Origin: DAOSVX01 sp964616495
Lineage (GTDB): Bacteria; Bacillota_I; Bacilli_A; RF39; UBA660
Direction: 5' to 3'
NCBI GenBank assembly: GCA_964616495.1
Contig: CAZTRF010000016.1
Location: forward strand, 1-19,517
DNA length: 19,517 bases
The position numbers and the translations under genes were made by a program. The first letter of the stretch is position 1; every line of letters begins with the position of its first letter. This document shows, piece by piece, positions 7,242-15,921 of the stretch. The notes under the pieces were generated by a model that saw nothing but the letters and a program-made list of their open reading frames with translations, made no database searches and was not told the DNA's origin.

Positions 7242-8585
7242 ATGAAAAAAATACTAACATTAATCATTGTTGCCATTTTAACCACATTTTCTTTTATAGG
7301 AAATGCTCATGCGGCAACCGCATCGGTGAGTGTGCTTGCCTCAAGTAATCAGGTGGTTATAGGAAAAACTTTTAAAATAACAGTAAAGGTTTCTTCGGGG
7401 ACTGCTTTAGGAGCATGGGAATATACTCTTAATTATGACTCATCATTGGTGAGCTTAGTTAGTTCTGATGTTTCGCTTCATTATGCTGGATATGGAGATG
7501 GAAGTACTAAATCTAAAAGCTATGTATATACTTTTAAAGCCATAAAAAGTGGTAATGCTTCATTTAGTGTTTCTAAGACTTCAGTTATTGATTGGAACGA
7601 GAACAATTTAACAGTTACTAATGGTACTAGAAATGTAAAACTTATAACTCAAGCTGATTTGGAAGCAACATATAGTTCAAACAATAATCTTTCATCTTTA
7701 AAAGTTGATGGATATGAAATAAGCCCAACCTTCAGTAAAGATGTAACTGATTATACGGTAACTTTACCTTCAACAATAACTAAAATAAATATTAACGCTA
7801 GTAAAGAGGATAAAACCGCTAATATTAATGGAATAGGTGAATTTGAAGTTAGTGAAGGCAGTAACAATTTTAAAATAACGGTCACTGCTCAAAATGGTAA
7901 TGTAAAAACTTATAATTTAGTAGTAGTGGTTGAAGATTTAAATCCGATAAAGATAAATATTTCAAATAAAGAATATACAATTGTAAAAAGAAGTGATTTA
8001 ATATCATGTCCTTCTACTTATGTGGAAAGTAGTGTTATTATTTCCGAAAATACTATTCCTAGTTGTACTAATGAAAAAAGTAAATACACATTAGTGGGAC
8101 TTAAGAATGAAGAGGGAATAGTTAGTTTATTTATTTATAATGTCGATACTAACAAATATAACCCATATATTGAGTTTACTTTAAATACAGTTATTTTTTC
8201 GCCAATGGATTTAAATGAAGAACTAAAAGATTATAAAAAAAGTACTGTTAAAATAAATGGAGTAGAGGTAGAGTGCTTAATATTAAATGATACTACTGAC
8301 TTTGTTGTATTATACGGAAAGAATATTGAAACTGGTGAAACTGGATTGTATAGTTATGATCGTAAAGAAAATACTCTTCAACGTTATTATGAAGATTATA
8401 GTAATCAATTAAATGATGATGCTAAGTTATATTTTTTAATAATGTTAATCTTTGGAGGAGGATTATTAATTACAATAATCTTGACTATAATTTTAATTGT
8501 TAAAAACAAAAAGTCTATTAAAAGTAAAGATAAAGAAAACAAAAAATCAAATAAACCTATTAAAGAAGAGAAAAATATATTATAA
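7242..8585 (+). CDS. Membrane-anchored cohesin / cadherin-like sandwich protein
   Basis: A likely surface receptor for the dockerin encoded just upstream. The 447-residue protein has a signal peptide (1 to about 24, ending AHA), a cohesin-like domain (about 27-135; LGAWEYTLNYDSSLVSLVS is the typical mid-strand pattern), a cadherin-like beta-sandwich (about 147-231; NNLSSLKVDGYEISPTF to TYNLVV), a region of about 160 residues that I do not recognise (about 232-395; C256, C275 and C345), one membrane span (397-420) and a Lys-rich cytoplasmic tail. Topology is therefore outside-in with the cohesin at the far end. GGAG 7 bp upstream of the ATG gives a good ribosome site. Cohesins are usually on scaffoldins; here there is a single copy on a membrane anchor. 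That the neighbouring dockerin is its ligand is inferred from gene order. Confidence 0.82.
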   Translation: MKKILTLIIVAILTTFSFIGNAHAATASVSVLASSNQVVIGKTFKITVKVSSGTALGAWEYTLNYDSSLVSLVSSDVSLHYAGYGDGSTKSKSYVYTFKAIKSGNASFSVSKTSVIDWNENNLTVTNGTRNVKLITQADLEATYSSNNNLSSLKVDGYEISPTFSKDVTDYTVTLPSTITKININASKEDKTANINGIGEFEVSEGSNNFKITVTAQNGNVKTYNLVVVVEDLNPIKINISNKEYTIVKRSDLISCPSTYVESSVIISENTIPSCTNEKSKYTLVGLKNEEGIVSLFIYNVDTNKYNPYIEFTLNTVIFSPMDLNEELKDYKKSTVKINGVEVECLILNDTTDFVVLYGKNIETGETGLYSYDRKENTLQRYYEDYSNQLNDDAKLYFLIMLIFGGGLLITIILTIILIVKNKKSIKSKDKENKKSNKPIKEEKNIL

Positions 8586-8610
8586 TACCTAATTAAGTAA
8601 GGAGTATTTT

Positions 8611-9672
8611 ATGAGACTAGAAGTTAATGCCGTTAATATTTTAATAATAACTGCTACAAGCTTTTTAATAAGTTTTGCTTTAATGTTTGTTTGCCGTAAA
8701 CTGGCAATTCATTTAGGGGCTATTGATGTCCCTAATGAAGCTCGTAGAATTCATAAGAAACCGACTCCTAGAATGGGCGGATTAGCAATTTATTTAGCTT
8801 TCTTGTTCGGTTATATTATCTTTGGGACACCTAGTGTGAGTATGAATGCCGTTTTGATTAGCAGTTTCTTATTAGTAATGGTTGGTTTATTTGATGATAT
8901 AAAGGCCATTTCTAATCGATATAAATTGGTAGTTCAATTAATTGCTACAGCTATCGCCGTTTTTTATGGGGGCTTTTTATTAACCGAATTAACAGTTTTT
9001 GGTTTAGACATAAGGTTTTATTTTTTGGCCTATCCCATAACTTTTTTCTTTATTATGGGAGCTATTAATTGTATTAACTTTATTGATGGAATGGATGGCC
9101 TTTCAGGAGGAATATGCTCTATCTACTTTTTAACAGTTGGAATTATTGCTACTACTTTATATAAACTAAATGGATTAGATGTTTTGCTTTCATTTATTTT
9201 ATTAGGAGCAACTTTAGGATATTTAAAACACAATTTTTATCCAGCTAAAATATTTATGGGTGATGGTGGATCAATGTTTTTAGGTTTTATGATTGCTATT
9301 ATTGCTATTATTGGATATAAAAATGTTGCTTTAGGGTCATTTGTGGTTCCGATTATTTTATTGGCTATTCCTATATTTGACACTTTTCTAGCAATATGTC
9401 GTCGTAAATTAAAAGGCGAAAGTGTTTTTATGGCCGATAAGGAGCATATTCATTTTCAATTATATAAATATTTTAAGTCAGTTCCTAAAACAGTCATTAT
9501 TATTTATATAATTGACTTGTTATTTGCATCGGTTTCTATATTATTCGTTTTAGGCGATAAAAAATTAGCTCTTTTATTATATGGGCTTTTAGTCATGTTT
9601 TTTATTATTTTAATATTAAAAACTAATATTTTGATAGATTGGAAACAAAAAAAGAAAGAAAAAAGGAAATAA
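8611..9672 (+). CDS. TagO/WecA-like undecaprenyl-phosphate sugar-1-phosphate transferase
   Basis: An integral membrane enzyme of the MraY/WecA/TagO superfamily that loads a sugar 1-phosphate (GlcNAc in WecA and TagO) from a UDP-sugar onto undecaprenyl phosphate, the first step of teichoic-acid-type or other wall glycopolymer synthesis. The 353 residues show about ten membrane spans and the family motifs: RRIHKKPTPRMGG (45-57), the DD pair (95-96), NFIDGMDGLSGG (156-167), MGDGGSMFLG (216-225) and the cytoplasmic HIH of KEHIHFQL (279-281). This pattern fits WecA/TagO better than MraY. AAGGAG lies 6 bp before the ATG. The gap to the cohesin gene is only 25 bp with no terminator, so it is in the same operon. 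The exact sugar is not shown by sequence. Confidence 0.9.
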   Translation: MRLEVNAVNILIITATSFLISFALMFVCRKLAIHLGAIDVPNEARRIHKKPTPRMGGLAIYLAFLFGYIIFGTPSVSMNAVLISSFLLVMVGLFDDIKAISNRYKLVVQLIATAIAVFYGGFLLTELTVFGLDIRFYFLAYPITFFFIMGAINCINFIDGMDGLSGGICSIYFLTVGIIATTLYKLNGLDVLLSFILLGATLGYLKHNFYPAKIFMGDGGSMFLGFMIAIIAIIGYKNVALGSFVVPIILLAIPIFDTFLAICRRKLKGESVFMADKEHIHFQLYKYFKSVPKTVIIIYIIDLLFASVSILFVLGDKKLALLLYGLLVMFFIILILKTNILIDWKQKKKEKRK

Positions 9673-9673
9673 T

Positions 9674-10627
9674 ATGAAAAAACGTAGTATTTTATATGTG
9701 GTTATACCTTGTTACAATGAGGAACTTGTCTTAGAAGAAACTACCAAACGCTTAACTAATGTGGTTAATGAACTTATTGGTAAGAAAAAGATTAGCGATA
9801 AAAGCAAAATTCTTTACGTTGATGACGGATCTAAAGATGAAACCTGGGAATTAATAACTCAAATTCATAATGATTATAAAATGTTTCAGGGATTAAAGTT
9901 ATCTCGCAATAAAGGTCAACAAAACGCTATTTTAGCCGGCCTTAGTTATGCGAAGAAAAAAGCTGACATTATTATTACAATGGATGCTGATTTGCAAGAT
10001 GATATTAGTTCTATGGAAAAGTTTATTAATGCCTATGAAGAAGGCAATGAGGTAGTTTATGGTGTAAGGGGAACCAGAAATACCGACTCTTTTTTAAAGA
10101 AAAATACTTCACTTTTATTTTACAAGTTTATGAGATTTATTGGAGTAGATATTATCTATAATCACTGTGAATATCGTTTAATGAGTAGAAGAGTAGTAGA
10201 AGCTTTAGAAGAATACAAAGAAGTTAATTTATTTTTAAGAGGAATTATCCCATTAATTGGCTATAAATATACAATAGTAACCTATCCTAGAGATAAAAGA
10301 TTTGCCGGAAAAACCAATTATAAATTTAAACAATTATTCAACTTAGCTATTGAGGCTATTACTTCCTTTACGGTAAAACCATTAAGATTAGTTAGTAGAA
10401 TTGGAATGTTTATATTAATATTATCTAGTTTAGGATTGATAACTTTACTTATTTTATATTTAAATGCTATTATGTTTAATAATAACTATTTATTAATTTT
10501 AATTATCTTCTTTGCCACGGGTTTAAATATTACCAGTTTAGGAGTGGTTGGGGAATATGTAGGAAAGATTTATTTTGAAACTAAAAAAAGACCTCGTTAT
10601 TTTATTGATGAGGTATTAGATGATTAA
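9674..10627 (+). CDS. GT2 glycosyltransferase, GtrB/DPM1-like, polyprenyl-phosphate sugar loading
   Basis: A membrane-bound family 2 glycosyltransferase that most likely moves a nucleotide sugar onto undecaprenyl phosphate. The 317-residue protein has the GT-A fold motifs IPCYNEE (11-17), VDDGSKDET (49-57), RNKGQQNAI (78-86) and the metal-binding MDADLQDD (103-110). Two C-terminal spans lie at about 244-267 and 276-298, as in GtrB and YfdH-type enzymes. It starts 1 bp after the TagO-like stop, with AAAGGAAA as ribosome site inside that gene, and overlaps the GtrA gene by 8 bp. A GT2 of this form next to GtrA is the classic pair that prepares lipid-linked sugars and flips them to the outside. 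Donor sugar is unknown. Confidence 0.92.
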   Translation: MKKRSILYVVIPCYNEELVLEETTKRLTNVVNELIGKKKISDKSKILYVDDGSKDETWELITQIHNDYKMFQGLKLSRNKGQQNAILAGLSYAKKKADIIITMDADLQDDISSMEKFINAYEEGNEVVYGVRGTRNTDSFLKKNTSLLFYKFMRFIGVDIIYNHCEYRLMSRRVVEALEEYKEVNLFLRGIIPLIGYKYTIVTYPRDKRFAGKTNYKFKQLFNLAIEAITSFTVKPLRLVSRIGMFILILSSLGLITLLILYLNAIMFNNNYLLILIIFFATGLNITSLGVVGEYVGKIYFETKKRPRYFIDEVLDD

Positions 10628-11024
10628 AAAAATAAAAAAAGATTTTTTTAACAAGCAGTTTATTACCTTTGTATTAGTAGGAATAATTAATACTTTTGCG
10701 GGTACCTTGTTTGCGGTTTTTTATGCTAAGATATTTCAGCCCAATGTAGCCTTTATAATTGGCTACCTGAGTGGAACAGTAGTATCGTTTATTTTAAACT
10801 CTTTGTTTACTTTTAAAACGAAAATATCAATTAAAAAATATCCTAGCTTCTTATTAAATGTTATTCCCAATTTTATAATTCAAAATATTACGGTTTATTT
10901 AGTTTATAATCTATGGCATCAAAAAGAGCTCTTTGCTTATATAATAGCAGCCATAGTGGGAATACCAATAACTTATTTATTACTAAAATATAATACTTTT
11001 AGGAGGACTTATGAAAAAAGATAG
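10620..11024 (+). CDS. GtrA-family membrane protein (putative lipid-linked sugar flippase)
   Basis: A 134-residue protein with four membrane spans and the family start FVLVGIINTFAGTLFAV followed by a VVSFILNSLFTFK stretch, which are hallmarks of GtrA. GtrA proteins are thought to flip undecaprenyl-phosphate sugars made by the neighbouring GT2 enzyme. The ATG overlaps the GT2 stop by 8 bp, and GAGG about 7 bp upstream is the ribosome site. It overlaps the SdpI-family gene by 14 bp, so translation is coupled across the block. The flippase role is known for the family, not shown for this protein. Confidence 0.87.
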   Translation: MIKKIKKDFFNKQFITFVLVGIINTFAGTLFAVFYAKIFQPNVAFIIGYLSGTVVSFILNSLFTFKTKISIKKYPSFLLNVIPNFIIQNITVYLVYNLWHQKELFAYIIAAIVGIPITYLLLKYNTFRRTYEKR

Positions 11025-11661
11025 AACAAAATTAACCTTATATATAATAACGACCATCTTATGTTTTATTCCTACTTTAATAGGACTTTTATTATATAAT
11101 AACCTTCCCTTAAGCATTCCGGTTCATTGGAATAGCGCCGGGACAGCTGGTAGTTATGCTTCAAGATTATTTGTTATATTAGGAATGCCTATCATCTTTG
11201 CTATTATTAACTTTATAATTCATTTTGAATTAAATAATAGCGAAAAAAAGAAGAAAATGAATCGGATTATAAAATTGGCAACAAAATTTTTGACGCCAAT
11301 TATAGATATTATCTTATTAGGATTTACTTTTATTATTTTAACTGAAACTAAAGTAGATATTTTAAAGTTATCAAGTACAACTGTAGGAATAATAATTATT
11401 ATAATGGGAGTATTTTTACCAAAAGTTGAACCCAATTCGATTTTAGGATATAAAGTTCCTTGGACTTTAACTGATGATTCAGTGTGGAAAAAAACTCATG
11501 AGTTTGCGAGTGCTGTTTGGATAGTTGGAGGCCTTGCCCTAATTGCAAGTATTTTCTTGCCGATGAACCAATATGTCAGATTAATTATTTTATTAGTCAC
11601 TTTTGTTTTACCTTTAATATTTTCTTATATTATTTATAAAATAAAAGAGAAATCAGAATGA
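11011..11661 (+). CDS. SdpI-family / DUF1648 membrane protein
   Basis: A 216-residue protein with about six membrane spans. The N-terminal part has the DUF1648 pattern IPVHWNSAGTAGSY (about 36-49). The later part has the SdpI pattern ILGYKVPWTLTDDSVWKKTH (about 143-162) followed by a span. SdpI of Bacillus subtilis is the immunity protein against the SdpC toxin and also signals to its regulator SdpR; most homologues have no known job. No SdpC-like toxin or ArsR-type regulator is seen nearby, so a general envelope role is as likely. AGGAGG sits 4 bp before the ATG, and the stop overlaps the next ATG by ATGA. Confidence 0.85.
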   Translation: MKKDRTKLTLYIITTILCFIPTLIGLLLYNNLPLSIPVHWNSAGTAGSYASRLFVILGMPIIFAIINFIIHFELNNSEKKKKMNRIIKLATKFLTPIIDIILLGFTFIILTETKVDILKLSSTTVGIIIIIMGVFLPKVEPNSILGYKVPWTLTDDSVWKKTHEFASAVWIVGGLALIASIFLPMNQYVRLIILLVTFVLPLIFSYIIYKIKEKSE

Positions 11662-12512
11662 AAATAATACTTTCTAGAAAAGGCTTTGATTCTGGATATG
11701 GATGCTACCCAAGTTTTATTATGCCTAATAATGATTTAATATCATTGCCAATCCCCAGTTTAAAAGATGATATTTCATATAGTTATTTAAAGTATGAAAC
11801 GAATGATATTTTAGCCATGATGAAATTAATAAAGCCATATTTAATACTAAATAATCAAAAAATAGGACTAAATGAAAATAGTAAATGCCATCTAGATCCT
11901 GATTTAAATGAAAAAGAATATAAAAGAGTTGAAGGCTGGAAAGGTTGTTTTGGCCAATCGGGAACTGCTGAAAAAGTTTTAGAAAACAATTTAGTTAAAC
12001 CGGGAGATATTTTTTTGTTCTTTGGATGGTTTAACGATTTAGATAATGATAATGGCAGTTTAAAATTTGTCAAAGGAAATGATCGGCACGTTATTTTTGG
12101 ATATTTGCAAGTAGGAGAAATAATTGATCCGGTTAAGGATAATATTCCTAATTGGTTGAAATATCACTCTCATGCTCAAAATAGACGAATTTTAAGTAAT
12201 GAATTAAATAAAATATATGTAGCTAGAGAAACGTGCACCTTTAATTCTCAATTGAAAGGTTATGGGATATTTAAATATACTAAAGACTTAGATTTGTCTA
12301 AAAAAGGCATGTCGCGAACTTGTTGGAATCTTCCGGATATTTTTAGAAATGTAAAAATAACATACCATTCAGAAAGTAGTTGGCATAAGGACTATTTTAA
12401 ATCGGCTTGTCGAGGTCAGGAGTTTGTAATAGAAGAAAATGAGAAAGTTGAAAAATGGGCGACCAATTTAATAAATAGCCATGCTTTTAATGAAAAAGTT
12501 AACAAATGTTAA
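11658..12512 (+). CDS. Nmad3-domain protein (nucleotide modification associated domain 3)
   Basis: A 284-residue protein, soluble by its composition, that matches the Nmad3 family from start to end. Motifs I recognise are ILSRKGFDSGYG (4-15), CHLDPD, CFGQSGTAEKVL, GDIFLFFGWF, HVIFGYLQVGE and SSWHKDYF. The family was described from comparative genomics of phage and bacterial genes linked to modified nucleotides; its biochemical activity is, to my knowledge, not settled. It lacks a strong ribosome site and begins in an ATGA overlap with the SdpI-family gene, so it depends on coupled translation. It is out of place as the last gene of an envelope operon. The terminator hairpin includes its last codons. 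Confidence 0.82.
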   Translation: MKIILSRKGFDSGYGCYPSFIMPNNDLISLPIPSLKDDISYSYLKYETNDILAMMKLIKPYLILNNQKIGLNENSKCHLDPDLNEKEYKRVEGWKGCFGQSGTAEKVLENNLVKPGDIFLFFGWFNDLDNDNGSLKFVKGNDRHVIFGYLQVGEIIDPVKDNIPNWLKYHSHAQNRRILSNELNKIYVARETCTFNSQLKGYGIFKYTKDLDLSKKGMSRTCWNLPDIFRNVKITYHSESSWHKDYFKSACRGQEFVIEENEKVEKWATNLINSHAFNEKVNKC

Positions 12513-12520
12513 CTTTTTTT
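12493..12520 (+). terminator. Terminator of the 5459-12512 operon
   Basis: AAAAAGTTAACA / TGTTAACTTTTT, with a very short loop and a seven-T run, forms a strong intrinsic terminator. It includes the last codons and the stop of the Nmad3 gene. It is followed within 3 bp by the -35 box of the next gene. Confidence 0.85.
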
Positions 12521-12522
12521 AA

Positions 12523-12551
12523 TTGATAAAAAAATCTATAACCATTATAAT
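12523..12551 (+). promoter_or_regulatory. Promoter of the PFOR gene
   Basis: -35 TTGATA (12523-12528), a 17-bp spacer and a perfect -10 TATAAT (12546-12551). Transcription would start near 12558, leaving a leader of about 16 nt before the ATG at 12574 with only a weak ribosome site. This rules out the in-frame TTG at 12523 as the gene start. Confidence 0.7.
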
Positions 12552-12573
12552 AATAATGAAAGTAGATGATTAT

Positions 12574-15500
12574 ATGAAAATAGTAGATGGAAATAAGGCT
12601 TGTGCTAATACAGCCTATTGGTTTAGTGAAATATGTCCTTTGTATCCAATAACTCCGGCAAGTCCTATGGGCAGTACTATTGATGATTTAAGTAATAAAG
12701 GAGAATTAAATTTTTTTGATAATAAAGTAAAGCTTATCTCAATGCAAAGCGAAGCTGGAGCAGCTGCAGCTATGCACGGAGCATTATTATCTGGTAATTT
12801 ATCTACTACTTTTACAGCCAGTCAAGGGCTTTTATTAATGATTCCTGAGATGTATAAAATGGCCGGAGAAATGTTGCCGGCGGTTATTCACGTAGCTAGT
12901 AGAGCAGTTGCGACTCATGCACTAAGTATTTTTGGAGAACATAGTGATATCTATGCCGCTCGAAGTACTGGGTTTTGCATTTTAGCATCTTCTAATGTAG
13001 AAGATGCTCAAGATATAGCAGCCATTGCACATTTAAGTGCTATTAAAGGTGAACTTCCGTTTATTCATTTTTTTGATGGCTTTAGAACTAGTCACGAAAT
13101 TAATAAAATAGATGATTTAGACAAAGAAAAAATTAAAAATTTATTACCGGTAACTGAAATAGAAAATTTTAGAGATAGAATGTTATTGGGTACTAAAAAG
13201 AATGAAAGAGGTCTTGCCCAAAATGAAGATATCTTCTTTCAAATAAGCGAAGCAAGAAATAAGGCTTACATGGAAATGACAATTATTGTAAAAGACTATA
13301 TGAAAGAGTTAGGGAAAATAACTGGCCGTAAATATGCGCCATTTACTTATTATGGACATCCTTATGCTAAAAATATTATTATATCTATGGGAAGTGTTAC
13401 TGAAACAATTAAACTAGTAGTAGATGATTTAAATAATAAAGGGGCTAAAGTAGGAGTGGTTAATGTCACTTTATTTAGGCCGTTTAGTCAAGAATATTTA
13501 AGAGAAGTAATACCAGCTAATGTTTCTAGAATTGCTGTTCTAGATAGGGCAAAAGAAGCTACAATGAGTGGAGAAGCCCTTTATCTAGATGTTTTAAATG
13601 CCATGAAAGGCAAAATCGTAGATATAGTAGGCGGAAGGTATGGACTAGCCAGTAAGGATACTACTCCGGCCATGATAAAATCAGTTTTTGATATGTTAGA
13701 TGGTGAAATGAAAAATAATTTTACTATTGGAATTATTGATGATGTTACTCAATTAAGCTTACCAATACCCGATTATGACTTGGAATTGGGATTTAATGAA
13801 ATAGAAATATTTGGTTTTGGCTCTGATGGAATGGTATCAGCTTCTAAAAACATTATGACCGTTTTAGGAGCTACTGACAATAACTATGTTCAGGGCTATT
13901 TTGAATATGACTCTAAGAAAAGTAACGGCCTAACAATTAGTCATTTAAGGTATGCTAAAAAGATAATAAATGCTCCTTTTTATCCTACTAATCCTAAATT
14001 GGTTGTAGTTACAAAAGATACCTATTTAAGCCGTTTTAATGTTTTAAAAGGTATTTCTGATTATGGGACCTTTATTTTAAATACCTCTAAAGATGATAAA
14101 GAAATAAAAGATCTTTTGTCCAAAGAAATGGTTGATATAATTAGAAAGAAGAACTTGAAATTTTTAATTATTGATGCTTCTAAATTAGCTTTAGAATGCG
14201 GTATTAAAGGAAAAATAAGCAAAATAATAGAAACCATCATCTTAAGAAACTTAAATATTGTTAATTATGAAAATATATTAATAGAATCTGTTAAAAAAGC
14301 TTTTGCCACTAAAGGAGAAGAAATAATTAATGCAAATATTAATGCTATCAAAGAAAGTGTTAATGCTTTAAGGTCAGTTAATACCTTGGCATTAACATCT
14401 GACGTTATTTATCCAAAAGAGAAGTACTTAATTGACTTAATTAACAATCGTAAAGGGAGTAGTTTAAAAGTTTCTGAAGTAATGCCCTTCGTTGATGGAG
14501 CTTTTCCTTGCGGAAGTAGCAAATTTGAAAAAAGAAAAATTGCAAATGATGTTCCAAAATGGAAAAGTGAAAATTGTTTACAATGCAATCAATGTAGTTT
14601 AGTTTGTCCTCATGCTGTTATTAGGCCATTTATTTTACCAAAGACCAGTGATAAGGGGATTCCTTATGTAGGAAATGATGAGTATAAATACTTGGTTGCT
14701 GTTAGTGAAGCCGACTGTACCAGCTGTGGTCTTTGTATAAAGGCCTGCCCAGGAAAAAATGGAGAAAAAGCATTAAAGTTTGGGCCTCTAGATGAAAACA
14801 ATTCTTCTGAAATTAACGAATTATTTAATAAACATGTTAATCCATCATTAATGGATAAATATAATGTCAAAGGTAGTCAATTTTGTAAACCGTTATTTGA
14901 ATTTTCTGGAGCTTGTGCCGGATGTGGGGAAACCCCTTATATAAAAATATTAAGTCAATTAGTTGGTGAAAAACTGGTTATTGCCAATGCAACTGGCTGC
15001 TCTAGTATTTATGGCGGTAGTATGCCTAGTACTCCTTATTTAGTGCCTTGGGCAAACAGTTTATTTGAAGATAATGCTGAATTTGGATTAGGAATTCTTT
15101 TGGGATACCAATTAAAAAAAGAAAAAATTAAAAAGATTATGGAAGATAATAAAAATGGCGAATATCAAGATTTGTATACCAAATGGTTAAGCAATTTAAA
15201 TGACTATGAAAAGACTAAAGAAGTTGAAATAAAATTAAGAGAAAACCCTCCCAAAGAGTTACTTGGATTGCTGGATTTCGTAGTAGCTAGAAGTATCTGG
15301 ACAATTGGTGGAGATGGTTGGGCCTATGATATTGGGTACTCTGGAATTGATCATGTATTATCATCAAATTTAAATGCTAACATACTAGTATTAGACACTG
15401 AGGTGTACTCTAATACTGGTGGCCAAGCAAGTAAAAGTAGTCAATTAGGACAGGTTTGTGAATTTGCTAATTTTGGAAAAAGAACCCTAAAGAAAGATTT

Positions 15501-15921
15501 ATTTGCAAAAGCTATGAGTATTCCTAATGTTTATGTTGCTAATGTTTCTATAGGAAGTAATCCAATGCAAACTATTAGAGCAATTAAAGAGGCCGAAGCT
15601 CATGATGGACCATCAATTATTATTGCTTATGCCCCATGCTTAGAACAAGGAATAAAAGGTGGCCTTACTAATGCGGTAGATGAGCAAAAATTAGCTGTTA
15701 ATTGTGGATATTTAACTCTAATGCGCTGGGAAAATAAAAAACTAACGATTGATTCGCCAGAACCTCAATTTGATAAATATAAAGACTTTTTAGCTAATGA
15801 GGTTAGATATAATGCTTTAAAAATAAAAAATTCATCACTTTATGATGAACTTATTGAAGAACAAATAACCTTTGCTAAAGAAAGATATAATCATTATTTA
15901 GAAATAGCTAAAAAAGAATAA
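12574..15921 (+). CDS. nifJ: Pyruvate:ferredoxin (flavodoxin) oxidoreductase, single chain
   Basis: Cytoplasmic enzyme that splits pyruvate with CoA into acetyl-CoA and CO2 and reduces ferredoxin or flavodoxin, the main pyruvate route of many anaerobes. All modules are fused in one 1115-residue chain: the N-terminal pyruvate-binding half (YPITPASPMG, about 21-30), a 2x[4Fe-4S] ferredoxin domain (C668, C671, C674, C678 and C715, C718, C721, C725), and the thiamine diphosphate half (GDGWAYDIGYSG; the cofactor-binding NTGGQ). Four more cysteines (C781, C784, C809, C1022) match in spacing the third cluster of the Desulfovibrio africanus enzyme. The chain stops soon after this, so the oxygen-protective C-terminal extension of D. 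africanus is missing, as in most homologues. The start agrees with the family's conserved DGN near the N-terminus. The gene is monocistronic by its own promoter. Confidence 0.97.
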   Translation: MKIVDGNKACANTAYWFSEICPLYPITPASPMGSTIDDLSNKGELNFFDNKVKLISMQSEAGAAAAMHGALLSGNLSTTFTASQGLLLMIPEMYKMAGEMLPAVIHVASRAVATHALSIFGEHSDIYAARSTGFCILASSNVEDAQDIAAIAHLSAIKGELPFIHFFDGFRTSHEINKIDDLDKEKIKNLLPVTEIENFRDRMLLGTKKNERGLAQNEDIFFQISEARNKAYMEMTIIVKDYMKELGKITGRKYAPFTYYGHPYAKNIIISMGSVTETIKLVVDDLNNKGAKVGVVNVTLFRPFSQEYLREVIPANVSRIAVLDRAKEATMSGEALYLDVLNAMKGKIVDIVGGRYGLASKDTTPAMIKSVFDMLDGEMKNNFTIGIIDDVTQLSLPIPDYDLELGFNEIEIFGFGSDGMVSASKNIMTVLGATDNNYVQGYFEYDSKKSNGLTISHLRYAKKIINAPFYPTNPKLVVVTKDTYLSRFNVLKGISDYGTFILNTSKDDKEIKDLLSKEMVDIIRKKNLKFLIIDASKLALECGIKGKISKIIETIILRNLNIVNYENILIESVKKAFATKGEEIINANINAIKESVNALRSVNTLALTSDVIYPKEKYLIDLINNRKGSSLKVSEVMPFVDGAFPCGSSKFEKRKIANDVPKWKSENCLQCNQCSLVCPHAVIRPFILPKTSDKGIPYVGNDEYKYLVAVSEADCTSCGLCIKACPGKNGEKALKFGPLDENNSSEINELFNKHVNPSLMDKYNVKGSQFCKPLFEFSGACAGCGETPYIKILSQLVGEKLVIANATGCSSIYGGSMPSTPYLVPWANSLFEDNAEFGLGILLGYQLKKEKIKKIMEDNKNGEYQDLYTKWLSNLNDYEKTKEVEIKLRENPPKELLGLLDFVVARSIWTIGGDGWAYDIGYSGIDHVLSSNLNANILVLDTEVYSNTGGQASKSSQLGQVCEFANFGKRTLKKDLFAKAMSIPNVYVANVSIGSNPMQTIRAIKEAEAHDGPSIIIAYAPCLEQGIKGGLTNAVDEQKLAVNCGYLTLMRWENKKLTIDSPEPQFDKYKDFLANEVRYNALKIKNSSLYDELIEEQITFAKERYNHYLEIAKKE

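Noticed and set aside
12523..12573. Longer PFOR N-terminus from TTG at 12523 or ATG at 12556
   Set aside because: The TTG is the -35 box, and 12556 falls at the predicted transcription start; family proteins begin close to the conserved DGN.
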